DNA of 49,293 nt from Actinobacteria bacterium OV450 (GTDB lineage: Bacteria > Actinomycetota > Actinomycetes > Streptomycetales > Streptomycetaceae), in contig LJCW01000335.1 in NCBI GenBank assembly GCA_001298555.1, positions 1 to 49,293 of the forward strand, read 5' to 3'. The position numbers and the translations under genes were made by a program. Shown here piece by piece: positions 1 through 8,292 of this stretch. Within the stretch, counting starts at the first letter, position 1. The number at the start of each line of letters is the position of its first letter. A model generated the notes under the pieces. It was not told the origin of the DNA. It did not search any database and was given only the letters and a program-made list of their open reading frames with translations.

Positions 1-2
1 CC

Positions 3-782
3 CGTGTCGCCCGCCGCCTGCCCTCCCTGCACCAGCTGGCTCCCGACTACGCGTGCATGGCCGGCCCGGACGGCCCGGTCCACGCCCGCGACCTGCCGGG
101 GCTGCCCGGCGTGGACGCCGCCCTGCTGGCGGATGCCGCCCGCTTCCACGCGGACCTGCGCAGCGGGCCGTCGCGGGCCGAGCTCCTGGTGATCGCCGGG
201 GCCGGGCAGCCCACGGCGACGGCCGCGGCCTGCGACGGGGACCGCCTGACCCTCCTGCGGGAGGCCGACGGCGACGGAGCGGTCCCCCGCGAGGTGGCCC
301 TCCCGGCGCGGGCTCACGGCGACGGCGAGGGCGACGCGGGCGCCGGGTCCGTGGCCCGGCCCGCGGCCGAACCCTTCGCCGGAGCGTTCGCCGAACCCTT
401 CGCCGAGCCCTTCGCCGTGTACGAGCAGCACGGCTCGCTCCAGAACAACCTGGCCGTACGGGCCGCCCTGCGGGGCCTCCTGGGCCACGGTCGGGACCGG
501 ACCGGGGGACCCGCGGACCCGGCGGCCCGGCTGGGCGTGCGGGCGCCCGCCGTGCTGGCCGCGGGGGCCCCGTACGAGGTCACGGTCACGGCACCCGGCG
601 AGGGGCTGCGCCTGATGGCGCAGCTGCGCCCGGCCGACGGCGGCCGGGCGAGCGCCCGCCCGCTGCGGGGCCTGGGCGGTGGCCGCTACAGCGTCTCGTT
701 CGCGCCGCCGCGGCCGGGTCCGTACCGCCTGACGGTGGGTCCGGTCACGGCTCTTGTAACCAGCCTCACCCAACGGCCCTGA
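3..782 (+). CDS. Lipase/esterase family protein (LCAT-like), C-terminal part, truncated by window edge
   Basis: Open from the first base with no start in view; the frame read from base 3 begins RVARRLPSLHQLAPDYACM and runs 259 codons to TGA at 780-782. The LPSLHQL-P-Y stretch followed by a long C-terminal part resembles the end of actinomycete lecithin:cholesterol acyltransferase-like alpha/beta hydrolases. The catalytic Ser and oxyanion region must lie upstream, outside the window. Residues about 110-140 contain a repeat-like AEPFAGAFAEPFAEPFA segment, encoded by a short tandem repeat near 366-414. An internal ATG at 57 gives a shorter reading but the upstream residues fit the family. Family assignment is inference; that it is coding is fairly sure. 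Confidence 0.6.
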   Translation, partial: RVARRLPSLHQLAPDYACMAGPDGPVHARDLPGLPGVDAALLADAARFHADLRSGPSRAELLVIAGAGQPTATAAACDGDRLTLLREADGDGAVPREVALPARAHGDGEGDAGAGSVARPAAEPFAGAFAEPFAEPFAVYEQHGSLQNNLAVRAALRGLLGHGRDRTGGPADPAARLGVRAPAVLAAGAPYEVTVTAPGEGLRLMAQLRPADGGRASARPLRGLGGGRYSVSFAPPRPGPYRLTVGPVTALVTSLTQRP

Positions 783-822
783 CCAGGAAGGCATCCCGGC
801 GGGCTACTGCGCCGTATTGTCT

Positions 823-841
823 ACGCATCGAAGCGATGCGT
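823..841. promoter_or_regulatory. Inverted repeat ACGCATCG-AAG-CGATGCGT upstream of the GntR gene
   Basis: Perfect 8-bp arms around a 3-nt spacer, lying just downstream of a possible -10 (TATTGT, 815-820) and 25 bp before the GTR-family gene's likely start. It may be an autoregulatory operator or an mRNA hairpin. It shares the ATCGA half-core with the palindrome in front of aceE (1592-1608). Confidence 0.4.
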
Positions 842-865
842 GCCGTCACAGGAGATGAAGCCCGG

Positions 866-1492
866 ATGATCACCCCACCCGTCGTGCACTCGCTGCGCGA
901 GCAGATCCGCGAGCACATCGTGGAGGGGATCGTCAGCGGGCGCTGGAAGCCCGGCGAGCGGATCGTGGAGCGCCGGATCGCCGTCGAGCTGGAGGTCAGC
1001 CAGACGCCGGTGCGGGAGGCGCTGCGCGAGCTGGAGACGCTGCGGCTGATCGAGTCGGCGCCCAACAAGGGCGTGCGCGTACGGAACCTGTCGGCGGCCG
1101 ACCTGGAGGAGATCTACCCGGTGCGGGCGGGCCTGGAGCAGATCGCGGCCGAGCTGGCCGCGCCCCGGCTGGCGGCGGACTGCTCGGCGCTGGAGCCGCA
1201 CGTGGCGGCGCTGTGGGAGGCGGACCGCATCGAGGACGGGACCGCGCAGGTGCGGCACACCGTGGGGTTCCACCGGGAGCTGGTGCGGGCGGCCGGGAAC
1301 AGCGTGCTGCTGCACACCTGGGAGAGCCTGGGCATCGAGGTCTTCACGGCCCTGTCCATCCGCTGGCTGGGAACCGTCCAGAAGTCGTACGCGGAGGAGC
1401 ACGCGGCCCTGGTGGAGGCGTTCCGCAATCAGGATCCGGACATCGGCGTGCTGGTCAAGCGGCATGTCCTGGGGTGCGCCCCGCGCGCCTGA
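866..1492 (+). CDS. GntR-family transcriptional regulator (FadR/FCD subfamily)
   Basis: 208 residues. The N-terminal winged helix (about residues 8-75) carries the GntR signature: LREQIREHIVEGIVSGRWKPG, then VSQTPVREALRELETLRLI. The remaining helical part (EEIYPVRAGLEQIAAELAA ... FHRELVRAAGNSVL) is an FCD effector domain, which in this family binds small carboxylates. ATG at 866 is chosen because AGGAG lies at 850-854; an in-frame ATG at 836 has no such site and falls inside an inverted repeat. The gene is followed by a strong hairpin and then aceE on the same strand, so by analogy with PdhR of enterobacteria it may control aceE; that is inference. Confidence 0.85.
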   Translation: MITPPVVHSLREQIREHIVEGIVSGRWKPGERIVERRIAVELEVSQTPVREALRELETLRLIESAPNKGVRVRNLSAADLEEIYPVRAGLEQIAAELAAPRLAADCSALEPHVAALWEADRIEDGTAQVRHTVGFHRELVRAAGNSVLLHTWESLGIEVFTALSIRWLGTVQKSYAEEHAALVEAFRNQDPDIGVLVKRHVLGCAPRA

Positions 1493-1518
1493 CGGGGTCG
1501 TTCTGCCCTGTTTTGCCC

Positions 1519-1553
1519 GGCACCGGGTGCCTATTTTCATGGCACCCGGTGCC
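1519..1553. terminator. Hairpin terminator after the GntR gene
   Basis: GGCACCGGGTGCC at 1519-1531 is the exact reverse complement of 1541-1553, giving a 13-bp perfect stem with a 9-nt A/T-rich loop. No long T tract follows, as is usual in streptomycetes. It separates the GntR gene from aceE. Confidence 0.75.
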
Positions 1554-1591
1554 GACTTTCGCCCGCTGGACATTTCTTGGCCACATTCGTT

Positions 1592-1608
1592 TGATCGATC
1601 ATCGATCA
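1592..1608. promoter_or_regulatory. Candidate operator in the aceE promoter region: TGATCGAT-C-ATCGATCA
   Basis: A perfect 17-bp palindrome (8-bp arms, one central base) 104 bp before the aceE start. It overlaps a possible -35 (TTGATC, 1591-1596), with a weak A/T-rich -10 region around 1612-1618. Its position fits repression of aceE, for which the adjacent FCD-type GntR protein is the obvious candidate. Binding is inferred. Confidence 0.55.
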
Positions 1609-1712
1609 GCGATTTACAGTCGACGACGGACCCCACCCGGGTCCGCCGACCCTGTCCTGCCCGTCAGGGATTTTTCACCACCTCTCCTTTGTCCGGAAGG
1701 CGGCGCACACCG

Positions 1713-4397
1713 ATGTCCGACCCCGTAGGAAAGCTTCCGAGCGAGCTCGACCAGCTCCCGGACCGCGACACGGAGGAGACCGCCGAATGGGCGGCCTCCC
1801 TCGACGCCGTCGCCAAGGCCGCCGGTACGCGCCGCGCCGAATACCTGCTCCGCCGCACCCTCCAGCACGCCGAGGCCGCCGGCCTGGCCCTGCCGAAGCT
1901 GCTGGAGACGGACTACGTCAACACCATCCCCACCGCCGCGGAGCCCGAGTTCCCCGGTGACGAGGAGATGGAAGCCAAGATCACCGCCTGGAACCGCTGG
2001 AACGCGGCCGCCATGGTGACGCGCGGCTCCAAGTACGGCGTCGGCGGCCACATCGCCACCTTCGCCTCGGCGGCCTGGCTCTACGAGACCGGCTTCCAGC
2101 ACTTCTTCCGCGGGAAGGAGGCCGACGGATCGGGCGACCAGCTCTACATCCAGGGCCACGCCTCCCCCGGCATCTACGCCCGCGCCTTCCTCGACGGGCG
2201 CATCTCCGAGCAGCAGCTCGACAACTTCCGCCAGGAGTCCGGCGGCAACGGCCTGCCGTCCTACCCGCACCCGCGGCGCCTGCCGTGGCTGTGGGAGTTC
2301 CCGACGGTCTCCATGGGCCTCGGCCCGCTCTCCGCGATCTACCAGGCGCGCTTCAACCGCTACCTGCAGAACCGGAACATCAAGGACACCTCCAACTCGC
2401 ACGTCTGGGCCTTCCTCGGCGACGGCGAGATGGACGAGCCCGAGTCGACCGCCGCCCTGGCCCTGGCCTCCCGCGAGCAGCTCGACAACCTGACCTTCGT
2501 CATCAACTGCAACCTGCAGCGCCTCGACGGTCCGGTCCGCGCCAACTTCCGCGTGGTCCAGGAGCTGGAGGCCCAGTTCCGCGGCGCCGGCTGGAACGTC
2601 ATCAAGACCCTGTGGGGCTCCGCCTGGGACGAGCTCTTCCAGCTCGACACCACGGGCGCCCTGGTCCGCCGCATCCGCGAGGTGCCGGACGCGCAGTTCC
2701 AGACGTACGCGACCCGCGACGTGGCCTACATCCGCCAGCACTTCTTCGGTGCCAACGCCGATCTCGTACAGCTGGCCGGCGTGCTCTCCGACGCGAAGAT
2801 CGCCGAGTGCTTCCACTCCTCGCGCGGCGGCCACGAGCCCCGCAAGGTCTACGCCGCGTACAAGGCCGCCCTGGCGCACAAGGGCGCGCCGACGGTCATC
2901 CTGGCGCAGACCGTCAAGGGCCACACGCTGGGTGCCGGGTTCGAGTCGAAGAACGCGAACCACCAGATGAAGAAGCTGACGATCGACGAGTTCAAGGACA
3001 TGCGTGACCTCCTTGGCCTCCCGATCCCGGACAGCGCCTTCGCCGACGGCAAGGTCCCGTACGGCCACCCGGGCGCGAACAGCCCCGAGGTGCAGTACCT
3101 GCACGAGCGCCGGGCGGCCCTCGGTGGTCCCGCCCCGGCCCGCAAGGTCCACCACGTGGCCCTGCCGGCTCCGGCCGAGCGCTCCTTCGCCCCGCTGCTC
3201 AAGGGCTCCGGCAAGCAGGAGATGGCCACCACCATGGCCTTCGTCCGCCTGGTCAAGGACCTGATGCGGGACAAGGAGACCGGCAAGCGCTGGGTTCCGA
3301 TCGTCCCCGACGAGGCCCGCACCTTCGGTATGGAGTCCCTGTTCCCGTCGGCCGGCATCTACTCGCCGCTGGGTCAGACGTACGAGCCGGTCGACCGCGA
3401 CCAGCTCATGTACTACAAGGAAGCCAAGGACGGCCAGATCCTCAACGAGGGGATCACCGAGGCCGGCGCCATGGCCGACTTCATCGCCGCCTGCACGTCG
3501 TACGCGACGCACGGCGAGCCGATGATCCCCTTCTACATCTTCTACTCGATGTTCGGCTGGCAGCGCACCGCCGACCAGATGTGGCAGCTCGCCGACCAGC
3601 TCGGCAAGGGCTTCATCGTCGGCGCCACCGCCGGCCGCACCACGCTGACCGGTGAGGGCCTCCAGCACGCCGACGGCCACTCGCACCTGATCGCGTCCAC
3701 GAACCCGGCGTCGCTCAACTACGACCCCGCGTTCGCGTACGAGATCGCGGTGATCGTCAAGGACGGTCTGCGCCGGATGTACGGCGAGAAGCCGGAAGAC
3801 GTCTTCTACTACCTGACCGTCTACAACGAGCCGAAGCCGCAGCCGGCGATGCCCGAGGGCGTCGAAGAGGGCATCCTGCGCGGTCTCTACCGCTTCAACA
3901 CGGCGGCGGACCTGGCGGAGGCGGCCCCCGCCGCGGACGCCCCGAAGATCCAGCTGATGGCCTCGGGTACGGCGATCCACTGGGCCCTGGAGGCGCAGCG
4001 GCTGCTCGCCGCCGACTGGAACGTGGCCGCCGACGTGTGGTCCGCCACCTCCTGGGGCGAGCTGCGGCGCGACGCGCTGGAGTGCGACGAGGCGCTGCTG
4101 CGCGGCGAGATGCGCACCCCGTACGTCACGCGCGCGCTGGAGGGCGTCACGAGCCCGGTCCTCGCGGTGTCCGACTGGATGCGCCAGGTCCCGGACCAGA
4201 TCAGCCAGTGGGTGGAGCAGGACTGGACCTCGCTCGGCACGGACGGCTTCGGCCTGTCCGACACCCGCGAGGGCGCCCGCCGCCACTTCGGCGTCGACGC
4301 GCAGTCGATCGTGGTGGCCGCGCTGGCCCAGCTCGCCCGCCGCGGCGAGGTGCCGGCGTCCGCCATCAAGGAGGCGCGCGAGCGCTACGGCCTGTAG
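1713..4397 (+). CDS. aceE: Pyruvate dehydrogenase E1 component, homodimeric type
   Basis: 894 residues, the usual length for homodimeric AceE. It decarboxylates pyruvate with thiamine diphosphate and passes the acetyl group to lipoyl-E2. The ThDP signature is visible: GDGEMDEPE from residue 236 and NCN at 265-267. Conserved blocks include YIQGHASPGIYARAFLDGR, KGHTLGAGFE and the transketolase-like middle domain (ETGKRWVPIVPDEARTFGMESLF). ATG 1713 follows GGAAGG at 1695-1700. E2 and E3 genes are not adjacent; lipA and lipB, needed to lipoylate E2, lie 6-7 kb downstream. The gene ends in a strong terminator. Confidence 0.97.
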   Translation: MSDPVGKLPSELDQLPDRDTEETAEWAASLDAVAKAAGTRRAEYLLRRTLQHAEAAGLALPKLLETDYVNTIPTAAEPEFPGDEEMEAKITAWNRWNAAAMVTRGSKYGVGGHIATFASAAWLYETGFQHFFRGKEADGSGDQLYIQGHASPGIYARAFLDGRISEQQLDNFRQESGGNGLPSYPHPRRLPWLWEFPTVSMGLGPLSAIYQARFNRYLQNRNIKDTSNSHVWAFLGDGEMDEPESTAALALASREQLDNLTFVINCNLQRLDGPVRANFRVVQELEAQFRGAGWNVIKTLWGSAWDELFQLDTTGALVRRIREVPDAQFQTYATRDVAYIRQHFFGANADLVQLAGVLSDAKIAECFHSSRGGHEPRKVYAAYKAALAHKGAPTVILAQTVKGHTLGAGFESKNANHQMKKLTIDEFKDMRDLLGLPIPDSAFADGKVPYGHPGANSPEVQYLHERRAALGGPAPARKVHHVALPAPAERSFAPLLKGSGKQEMATTMAFVRLVKDLMRDKETGKRWVPIVPDEARTFGMESLFPSAGIYSPLGQTYEPVDRDQLMYYKEAKDGQILNEGITEAGAMADFIAACTSYATHGEPMIPFYIFYSMFGWQRTADQMWQLADQLGKGFIVGATAGRTTLTGEGLQHADGHSHLIASTNPASLNYDPAFAYEIAVIVKDGLRRMYGEKPEDVFYYLTVYNEPKPQPAMPEGVEEGILRGLYRFNTAADLAEAAPAADAPKIQLMASGTAIHWALEAQRLLAADWNVAADVWSATSWGELRRDALECDEALLRGEMRTPYVTRALEGVTSPVLAVSDWMRQVPDQISQWVEQDWTSLGTDGFGLSDTREGARRHFGVDAQSIVVAALAQLARRGEVPASAIKEARERYGL

Positions 4398-4423
4398 CCG
4401 GCAGGCACAGGCACGGCACGCCG

Positions 4424-4464
4424 AAGGCCGGTGTCCGACCCGTGGGGGGTCGGACACCGGCCTT
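4424..4464. terminator. Strong terminator after aceE
   Basis: 17-bp perfect stem: 4424-4440 (AAGGCCGGTGTCCGACC) pairs with 4448-4464 around the loop CGTGGGG, followed by TTTGG. Confidence 0.9.
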
Positions 4465-4517
4465 TGGCCGTATGCGCGGTGGCGGCGAGGGGGCGCACCC
4501 GTGATGCTGGAGCGGTG

Positions 4518-5036
4518 ATGGACGAGACGGAGTTCTGGGAGATCGTCGACCGTACCCGCGAGGCCGCCGAGGGCGACCCCGAGGAGCATGCCGAGCTGCT
4601 CGTGGAGCGGCTGGCCCAGCTCGACCCGGACTCCGTACTGGACTTCGCCCGGCACTTCGAGTCCCGGTACAACCGGGCGTACACCTGGGACCTGTGGGGC
4701 GCGGCCTGGGTGCTGCTCGACGGGGCGAGCGACGACGCGTTCGACTACTTCCGGTGCTGGCTGATCGGCCAGGGCCGGGAGGTCTTCGAGGGCGGGGTCC
4801 ACGAACCGGACGCCCTCGCGGAGCTCCTGGAGGAGTTCGACGAGGAGATCGACGGGGACGGCGAGGAGTTGGGGTACGCGGCCGACGAGGCGTACGAGCA
4901 GCTGACCGGGGCGGTGGCGCCCGATCTGGGGATCCCGCTGCAGGCCGCCGAGCCGGAGGGCACCCCGCTGGACTTCGAGAACGAAGCCGTGCTCGCGGAG
5001 CGCTTCCCCCGGCTGTGGGACCGCTTCAGGGGCTGA
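4518..5036 (+). CDS. DUF4240 domain protein
   Basis: 172 residues, very acidic. The opening MDETEFWEIVDRTRE, the middle YNRAYTWDLWGAAWVLLDGASDDAFDYFRCWLIGQG and the downstream G-Y-A-A-D-EAYE block match the DUF4240 family of small cytoplasmic proteins, whose function is not known. ATG 4518 is supported by GGAG at 4509-4512. It stands alone: the aceE terminator lies before it, and the convergent SDR gene and a short tandem repeat after it. Confidence 0.85.
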   Translation: MDETEFWEIVDRTREAAEGDPEEHAELLVERLAQLDPDSVLDFARHFESRYNRAYTWDLWGAAWVLLDGASDDAFDYFRCWLIGQGREVFEGGVHEPDALAELLEEFDEEIDGDGEELGYAADEAYEQLTGAVAPDLGIPLQAAEPEGTPLDFENEAVLAERFPRLWDRFRG

Positions 5037-5051
5037 GCAGGCGGCGGGGGC

Positions 5052-5089
5052 CGGCTGGTCGGCTGGTCGGCTGGTCGGCTGGTCGGCTA
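5052..5089. repeat. 8-bp tandem repeat (CGGCTGGT) between convergent genes
   Basis: Four exact copies of CGGCTGGT (5052-5083) and a partial fifth. The array runs into the TAG stop of the SDR gene (complement of 5087-5089), so slippage here could change the end of that gene. Confidence 0.85.
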
Positions 5090-5857
5090 GTAGTGCGTAC
5101 CGCCGTCGATGCGGATCTCGGTGCCGGTGATGAAGGCGCCGTCCTCGGAGCCCAGCATGGCGACGACGCCGGCGACGGTCTGCGGGCCGGCGAAGCCCTG
5201 GCCGATGGCCGGGGCCAGCTTGGCGAACAGGCTCCAGTCGGTGTCCTCGGGCAGACCGGGGCCGTTGCCGGTGGTCATGCCGCTCTCGATGGAGCCGGGC
5301 GCGACGGCGACGAAGCGCAGGCCCTGCTTGCTGTACTCGGCGGCCAGGGCGTGGGTCATGGACTGGATGCCGCCCTTGCTGGCCGCGTAGGCGGACATGT
5401 AGGGGTGCGCGAAGGACGCCGAGGTGGAGCTGAAGTTCACGACGACCGGCTGGTCGCCCTCCAGCAGCGCCGGGAGCGACTCGCGGATCACCAGGAAGGT
5501 GCCCGTGAGGTTGACGGCGATGACCTTGTTCCAGAAGTCGAGCGTGGTCTGGTGGGTGTGCGCGGAGCGCAGGATGCCGGCCGCGTTGACCAGGACGTCG
5601 AGCCCGCCGAGGGACTCGACGGCGGCGGCGACACCGCTGCGTACGGCCGCCTCGTCGGATATGTCGAGGACGGCGGTGGTGAGCCGGCCGGCGTGCCCGT
5701 CGGCGGCGGCCCGGTCGGCGGTCGCCTTCAGGCCGGCCTCGTTGACGTCCACGGTGTGGACGCGGCCGCCCTCGGCGAGGATGCGGTGGACGGTGGCCTG
5801 GCCGATGCCGGAGCCGCCGCCGGTGATGAGGACGCGACGTCCTTCGTAACGGTTCAT
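5087..5857 (-). CDS. SDR family NAD(P)-dependent oxidoreductase
   Basis: 256 residues, typical of classical short-chain dehydrogenases. The Rossmann motif TGGGSGIGQ is near residues 10-18, NAAG is in the middle, and the catalytic Ser-Tyr-Lys set is seen in SSTSAS and YAASK. The end (ITGTEIRIDGGTHY) is the usual SDR C-terminus. The substrate cannot be read. ATG 5857 is chosen as the family-like start; no Shine-Dalgarno is seen. It is divergent from a TetR gene 86 bp away, and such a neighbour often controls the SDR. Confidence 0.85.
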   Translation of the reverse strand: MNRYEGRRVLITGGGSGIGQATVHRILAEGGRVHTVDVNEAGLKATADRAAADGHAGRLTTAVLDISDEAAVRSGVAAAVESLGGLDVLVNAAGILRSAHTHQTTLDFWNKVIAVNLTGTFLVIRESLPALLEGDQPVVVNFSSTSASFAHPYMSAYAASKGGIQSMTHALAAEYSKQGLRFVAVAPGSIESGMTTGNGPGLPEDTDWSLFAKLAPAIGQGFAGPQTVAGVVAMLGSEDGAFITGTEIRIDGGTHY

Positions 5858-5943
5858 GGGGCGAGCGTATCGAGAGCGCGACACGTTTTGCCAGAGCGTC
5901 AAAGCATGCAATCCATCTCATTTCCGGGAGGTAGGCTTCATCC

Positions 5944-6639
5944 GTGAGATCCCCGCGTCCGTACTCCCCCCTGGCAGGCCCCGGAGCCCAGTCGCTGACC
6001 GAGCGCCGCAAGGCCGCCACCCAGCTGGACATCGCCCGCGCGGCCTGCGCCCTGTTCGGCGAACACGGTCCCGACGGCACCACCGCCGAGGACATCGCGC
6101 ACCGCGCCGGAGTGGCGCTGCGCACGTTCTACCGGTACTTCCGCAACAAGCAGGAGGCCGTCGCCCCGCTGCTCGCCGGAGGCGGCGACGCCTGGCGCGC
6201 CCTGCTCGCCGAGGAGGACCCCGGCACCCCGCTCGCCGAGGCCCTGGAACGCGCGGTGACCCGCTCGCTCAGCGACTCCCGCACGGTCGAGGAGGGCCTG
6301 GAGGTCACCCGCGGCCTGCTCCGCGCGGCCCAGGCCGACGAGGCGCTGCGCGCGGTCTGGTACCGGGTGAACCAGGACTCCGAGGAACGCCTGGTCCCGG
6401 TGATCGCCCGGCTGGCCGGCGAGGAGGCCGACCCCCTGGGCGTGCGCCTCCTGGCGGCGGCCGCCACGGACGCCATCCGCATCTCCCTGGAGCTCTGGTC
6501 GACCACGGACGCCCCGGTCGCGGGCCCCGGCTCCCCCGCGGAACTCGCGGTCCGCTGCCTGCGCGACCTGACGGGCGCGATGCCCCTGCTCCACCGGCCC
6601 GGGGGAACGGCTGCGGCACCGGCGGCCCCCGGCGCCTGA
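5944..6639 (+). CDS. TetR/AcrR-family transcriptional regulator
   Basis: 231 residues. The DNA-binding helices are clear: QLDIARAACALFGEHGPDGTTAEDIAHRAGVALRTFYRYFRNKQEAV (residues about 30-75). The rest is a ligand-binding domain of unknown specificity, with a Pro/Ala-rich tail. GTG 5944 has both GGGAGG at 5926-5931 and a possible -10 (TAGGCT, 5932-5937) six bases upstream, so it may be read from a leadered or a leaderless mRNA. It is divergent from the SDR gene. Confidence 0.85.
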   Translation: MRSPRPYSPLAGPGAQSLTERRKAATQLDIARAACALFGEHGPDGTTAEDIAHRAGVALRTFYRYFRNKQEAVAPLLAGGGDAWRALLAEEDPGTPLAEALERAVTRSLSDSRTVEEGLEVTRGLLRAAQADEALRAVWYRVNQDSEERLVPVIARLAGEEADPLGVRLLAAAATDAIRISLELWSTTDAPVAGPGSPAELAVRCLRDLTGAMPLLHRPGGTAAAPAAPGA

Positions 6640-6646
6640 ACGCGAA

Positions 6647-6682
6647 CGGCCCCGCCGCTCTCCGGAGAGAGTGGCGGGGCCG
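6647..6682. terminator. Bidirectional terminator between the TetR gene and glnA
   Basis: 16-bp stem with one G-U pair: 6647-6662 pairs with 6667-6682 around the tetraloop CGGA. It lies between two convergent genes. Confidence 0.85.
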
Positions 6683-6698
6683 CTGCTGCATGTTCTTC

Positions 6699-8108
6699 TT
6701 AGATGTCGAAGTACATCTCGAACTCGTGCGGGTGCGGGCGCAGGGCGATCGGGGCGATCTCGTGCGTGCGCTTGTAGTCGATCCAGGTCTCGATCAGGTC
6801 CGGGGTGAAGACACCGCCGGCCAGGAGGTACTCGTGGTCCTCCTCCAGGGCCTTGAGGACGGCGTCCAGGCTGGTCGGGACCTGCGGGACGCTCGCGTGC
6901 TCGTCGGGCGAGAGCTCGTAGAGGTCCTTGTCGATCGGCTCCATCGGCTCGATCTTGTTCTTCACACCGTCGAGGCCGGCCAGCAGCAGGGCCGAGAACG
7001 CCAGGTACGGGTTCGAGGACGGGTCCGGGGCGCGGAACTCGACGCGCTTGGCCTTCGGGTTCGAGCCCGTGATCGGGATGCGCATGGCGGCGGAGCGGTT
7101 GCGCTGCGAGTACACCATGTTGACCGGCGCCTCGAAGCCCGGGACCAGGCGGTGGTACGAGTTCACCGTCGGGTTGGTGAAGGCGAGCAGCGACGGGGCG
7201 TGCTTGAGGATGCCGCCGATGTAGTAGCGGGCGGTGTCCGACAGGCCCGCGTAGCCGGCCTCGTCGTAGAACAGCGGCTCGCCGTTCGCCCAGAGCGACT
7301 GGTGCACGTGCATGCCCGAGCCGTTGTCACCGAAGATCGGCTTCGGCATGAAGGTCGCGGTCTTGCCGTTGCGCCAGGCGACGTTCTTCACGATGTACTT
7401 GAAGAGCATCAGGTCGTCGGCCGCGGCCAGCAGCGTGTTGAACTTGTAGTTGATCTCGGCCTGGCCGCCGGTGCCGACCTCGTGGTGCTGGCGCTCGACC
7501 TGGAGGCCCTGGGCGTCCAGTTCGAGGGAGATCTCGGCGCGCAGGTCGGCGAAGTGGTCGACCGGGGCGACCGGGAAGTAACCGCCCTTGTAGCGGACCT
7601 TGTAGCCGCGGTTGTTCTCCTCGGAACCGGTGTTCCAGGCGCCGGCCTCGGAGTCGATGTGGTAGAAGCCCTCGTTCGCGGAGGTCGCGAAGCGCACGCT
7701 GTCGAACACGTAGAACTCGGCCTCGGGGCCGAAGAACGCGGTGTCGGCGATGCCGGTGGAGGCGAGGTACGCCTCGGCCTTCTTCGCGATGTTGCGCGGG
7801 TCGCGGCTGTAGGCCTCGCCCGTGATCGGGTCGTGGATGAAGAAGTTGATGTTGAGCGTCTTGTCCTTGCGGAACGGGTCCAGGCGCGCGGTGGTGATGT
7901 CGGCGCGCAGCGCCATGTCGGACTCGTGGATCGCCTGGAAGCCGCGGATCGAGGATCCGTCGAAGGCGAGCTCCTCCGCCGGGTCGAATGCCCGAGCCGG
8001 GATGGTGAAGTGCTGCATCACACCAGGCAGGTCGCAGAAGCGGACGTCGACGAACTTGACGTCGTTCTCCTCGATGTACTGCTTCACTTCGTCGGCGTTC
8101 TGGAACAT
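6699..8108 (-). CDS. glnA: Glutamine synthetase, type I-beta
   Basis: 469 residues, standard for dodecameric GSI. It makes glutamine from glutamate, ammonia and ATP. Signatures visible: FDGSSIRGFQ, FGPEAEFYVFD, the ATP motif KPIFGDNGSGMHVHQSLW, the glutamate loop NRSAAMRIP and VEFRAPDPSSNPYLAFSA. The DKDLYELSPDE segment near residue 395 holds the tyrosine that is adenylylated in GSI-beta enzymes, so GlnE-type control is expected. AGGAGGAG (8113-8120) supports the ATG. Two adjacent GlnR half-sites lie upstream, which predicts nitrogen control. Confidence 0.97.
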   Translation of the reverse strand: MFQNADEVKQYIEENDVKFVDVRFCDLPGVMQHFTIPARAFDPAEELAFDGSSIRGFQAIHESDMALRADITTARLDPFRKDKTLNINFFIHDPITGEAYSRDPRNIAKKAEAYLASTGIADTAFFGPEAEFYVFDSVRFATSANEGFYHIDSEAGAWNTGSEENNRGYKVRYKGGYFPVAPVDHFADLRAEISLELDAQGLQVERQHHEVGTGGQAEINYKFNTLLAAADDLMLFKYIVKNVAWRNGKTATFMPKPIFGDNGSGMHVHQSLWANGEPLFYDEAGYAGLSDTARYYIGGILKHAPSLLAFTNPTVNSYHRLVPGFEAPVNMVYSQRNRSAAMRIPITGSNPKAKRVEFRAPDPSSNPYLAFSALLLAGLDGVKNKIEPMEPIDKDLYELSPDEHASVPQVPTSLDAVLKALEEDHEYLLAGGVFTPDLIETWIDYKRTHEIAPIALRPHPHEFEMYFDI

Positions 8109-8190
8109 CCAACTCCTCCTACTCCCGACCCCGGGGCAGGGCGGGCTTTATAGCTCGTGGTGCGTCAGTGCGGTGCCGCACGCTGACCCG

Positions 8191-8244
8191 ACCATAAGCA
8201 GGCGGGATTTCTCAAGCATGACCCATTTGTTTCGCTCAAGTTAA
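8191..8244 (-). promoter_or_regulatory. glnA promoter with two GlnR half-sites
   Basis: On the minus strand, TTAAC-TTGAGC-GAAAC (8229-8244) and GTCAT-GCTTGA-GAAAT (8207-8222) are separated by exactly 6 nt. Both fit the streptomycete GlnR a-site/b-site pattern gTnAc-n6-GaAAc. A -10-like TATGGT is at 8191-8196. This is the classic arrangement in front of glnA. Confidence 0.85.
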
Positions 8245-8292
8245 CCAGGGTCCCGCGGGAAGGCCGTGGAGCCGCACAGGTACCGTGGTCGG

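Noticed and set aside
5858..5943. A TetR operator between the SDR and TetR genes
   Set aside because: Only weak partial symmetry (GACAC...GCGTC; GCATGC) was found; not strong enough to call.
1614..6125. A 1503-codon open frame on the minus strand across aceE
   Set aside because: It is antisense to aceE, has no family-like residues, and such long empty frames are common in very GC-rich DNA.
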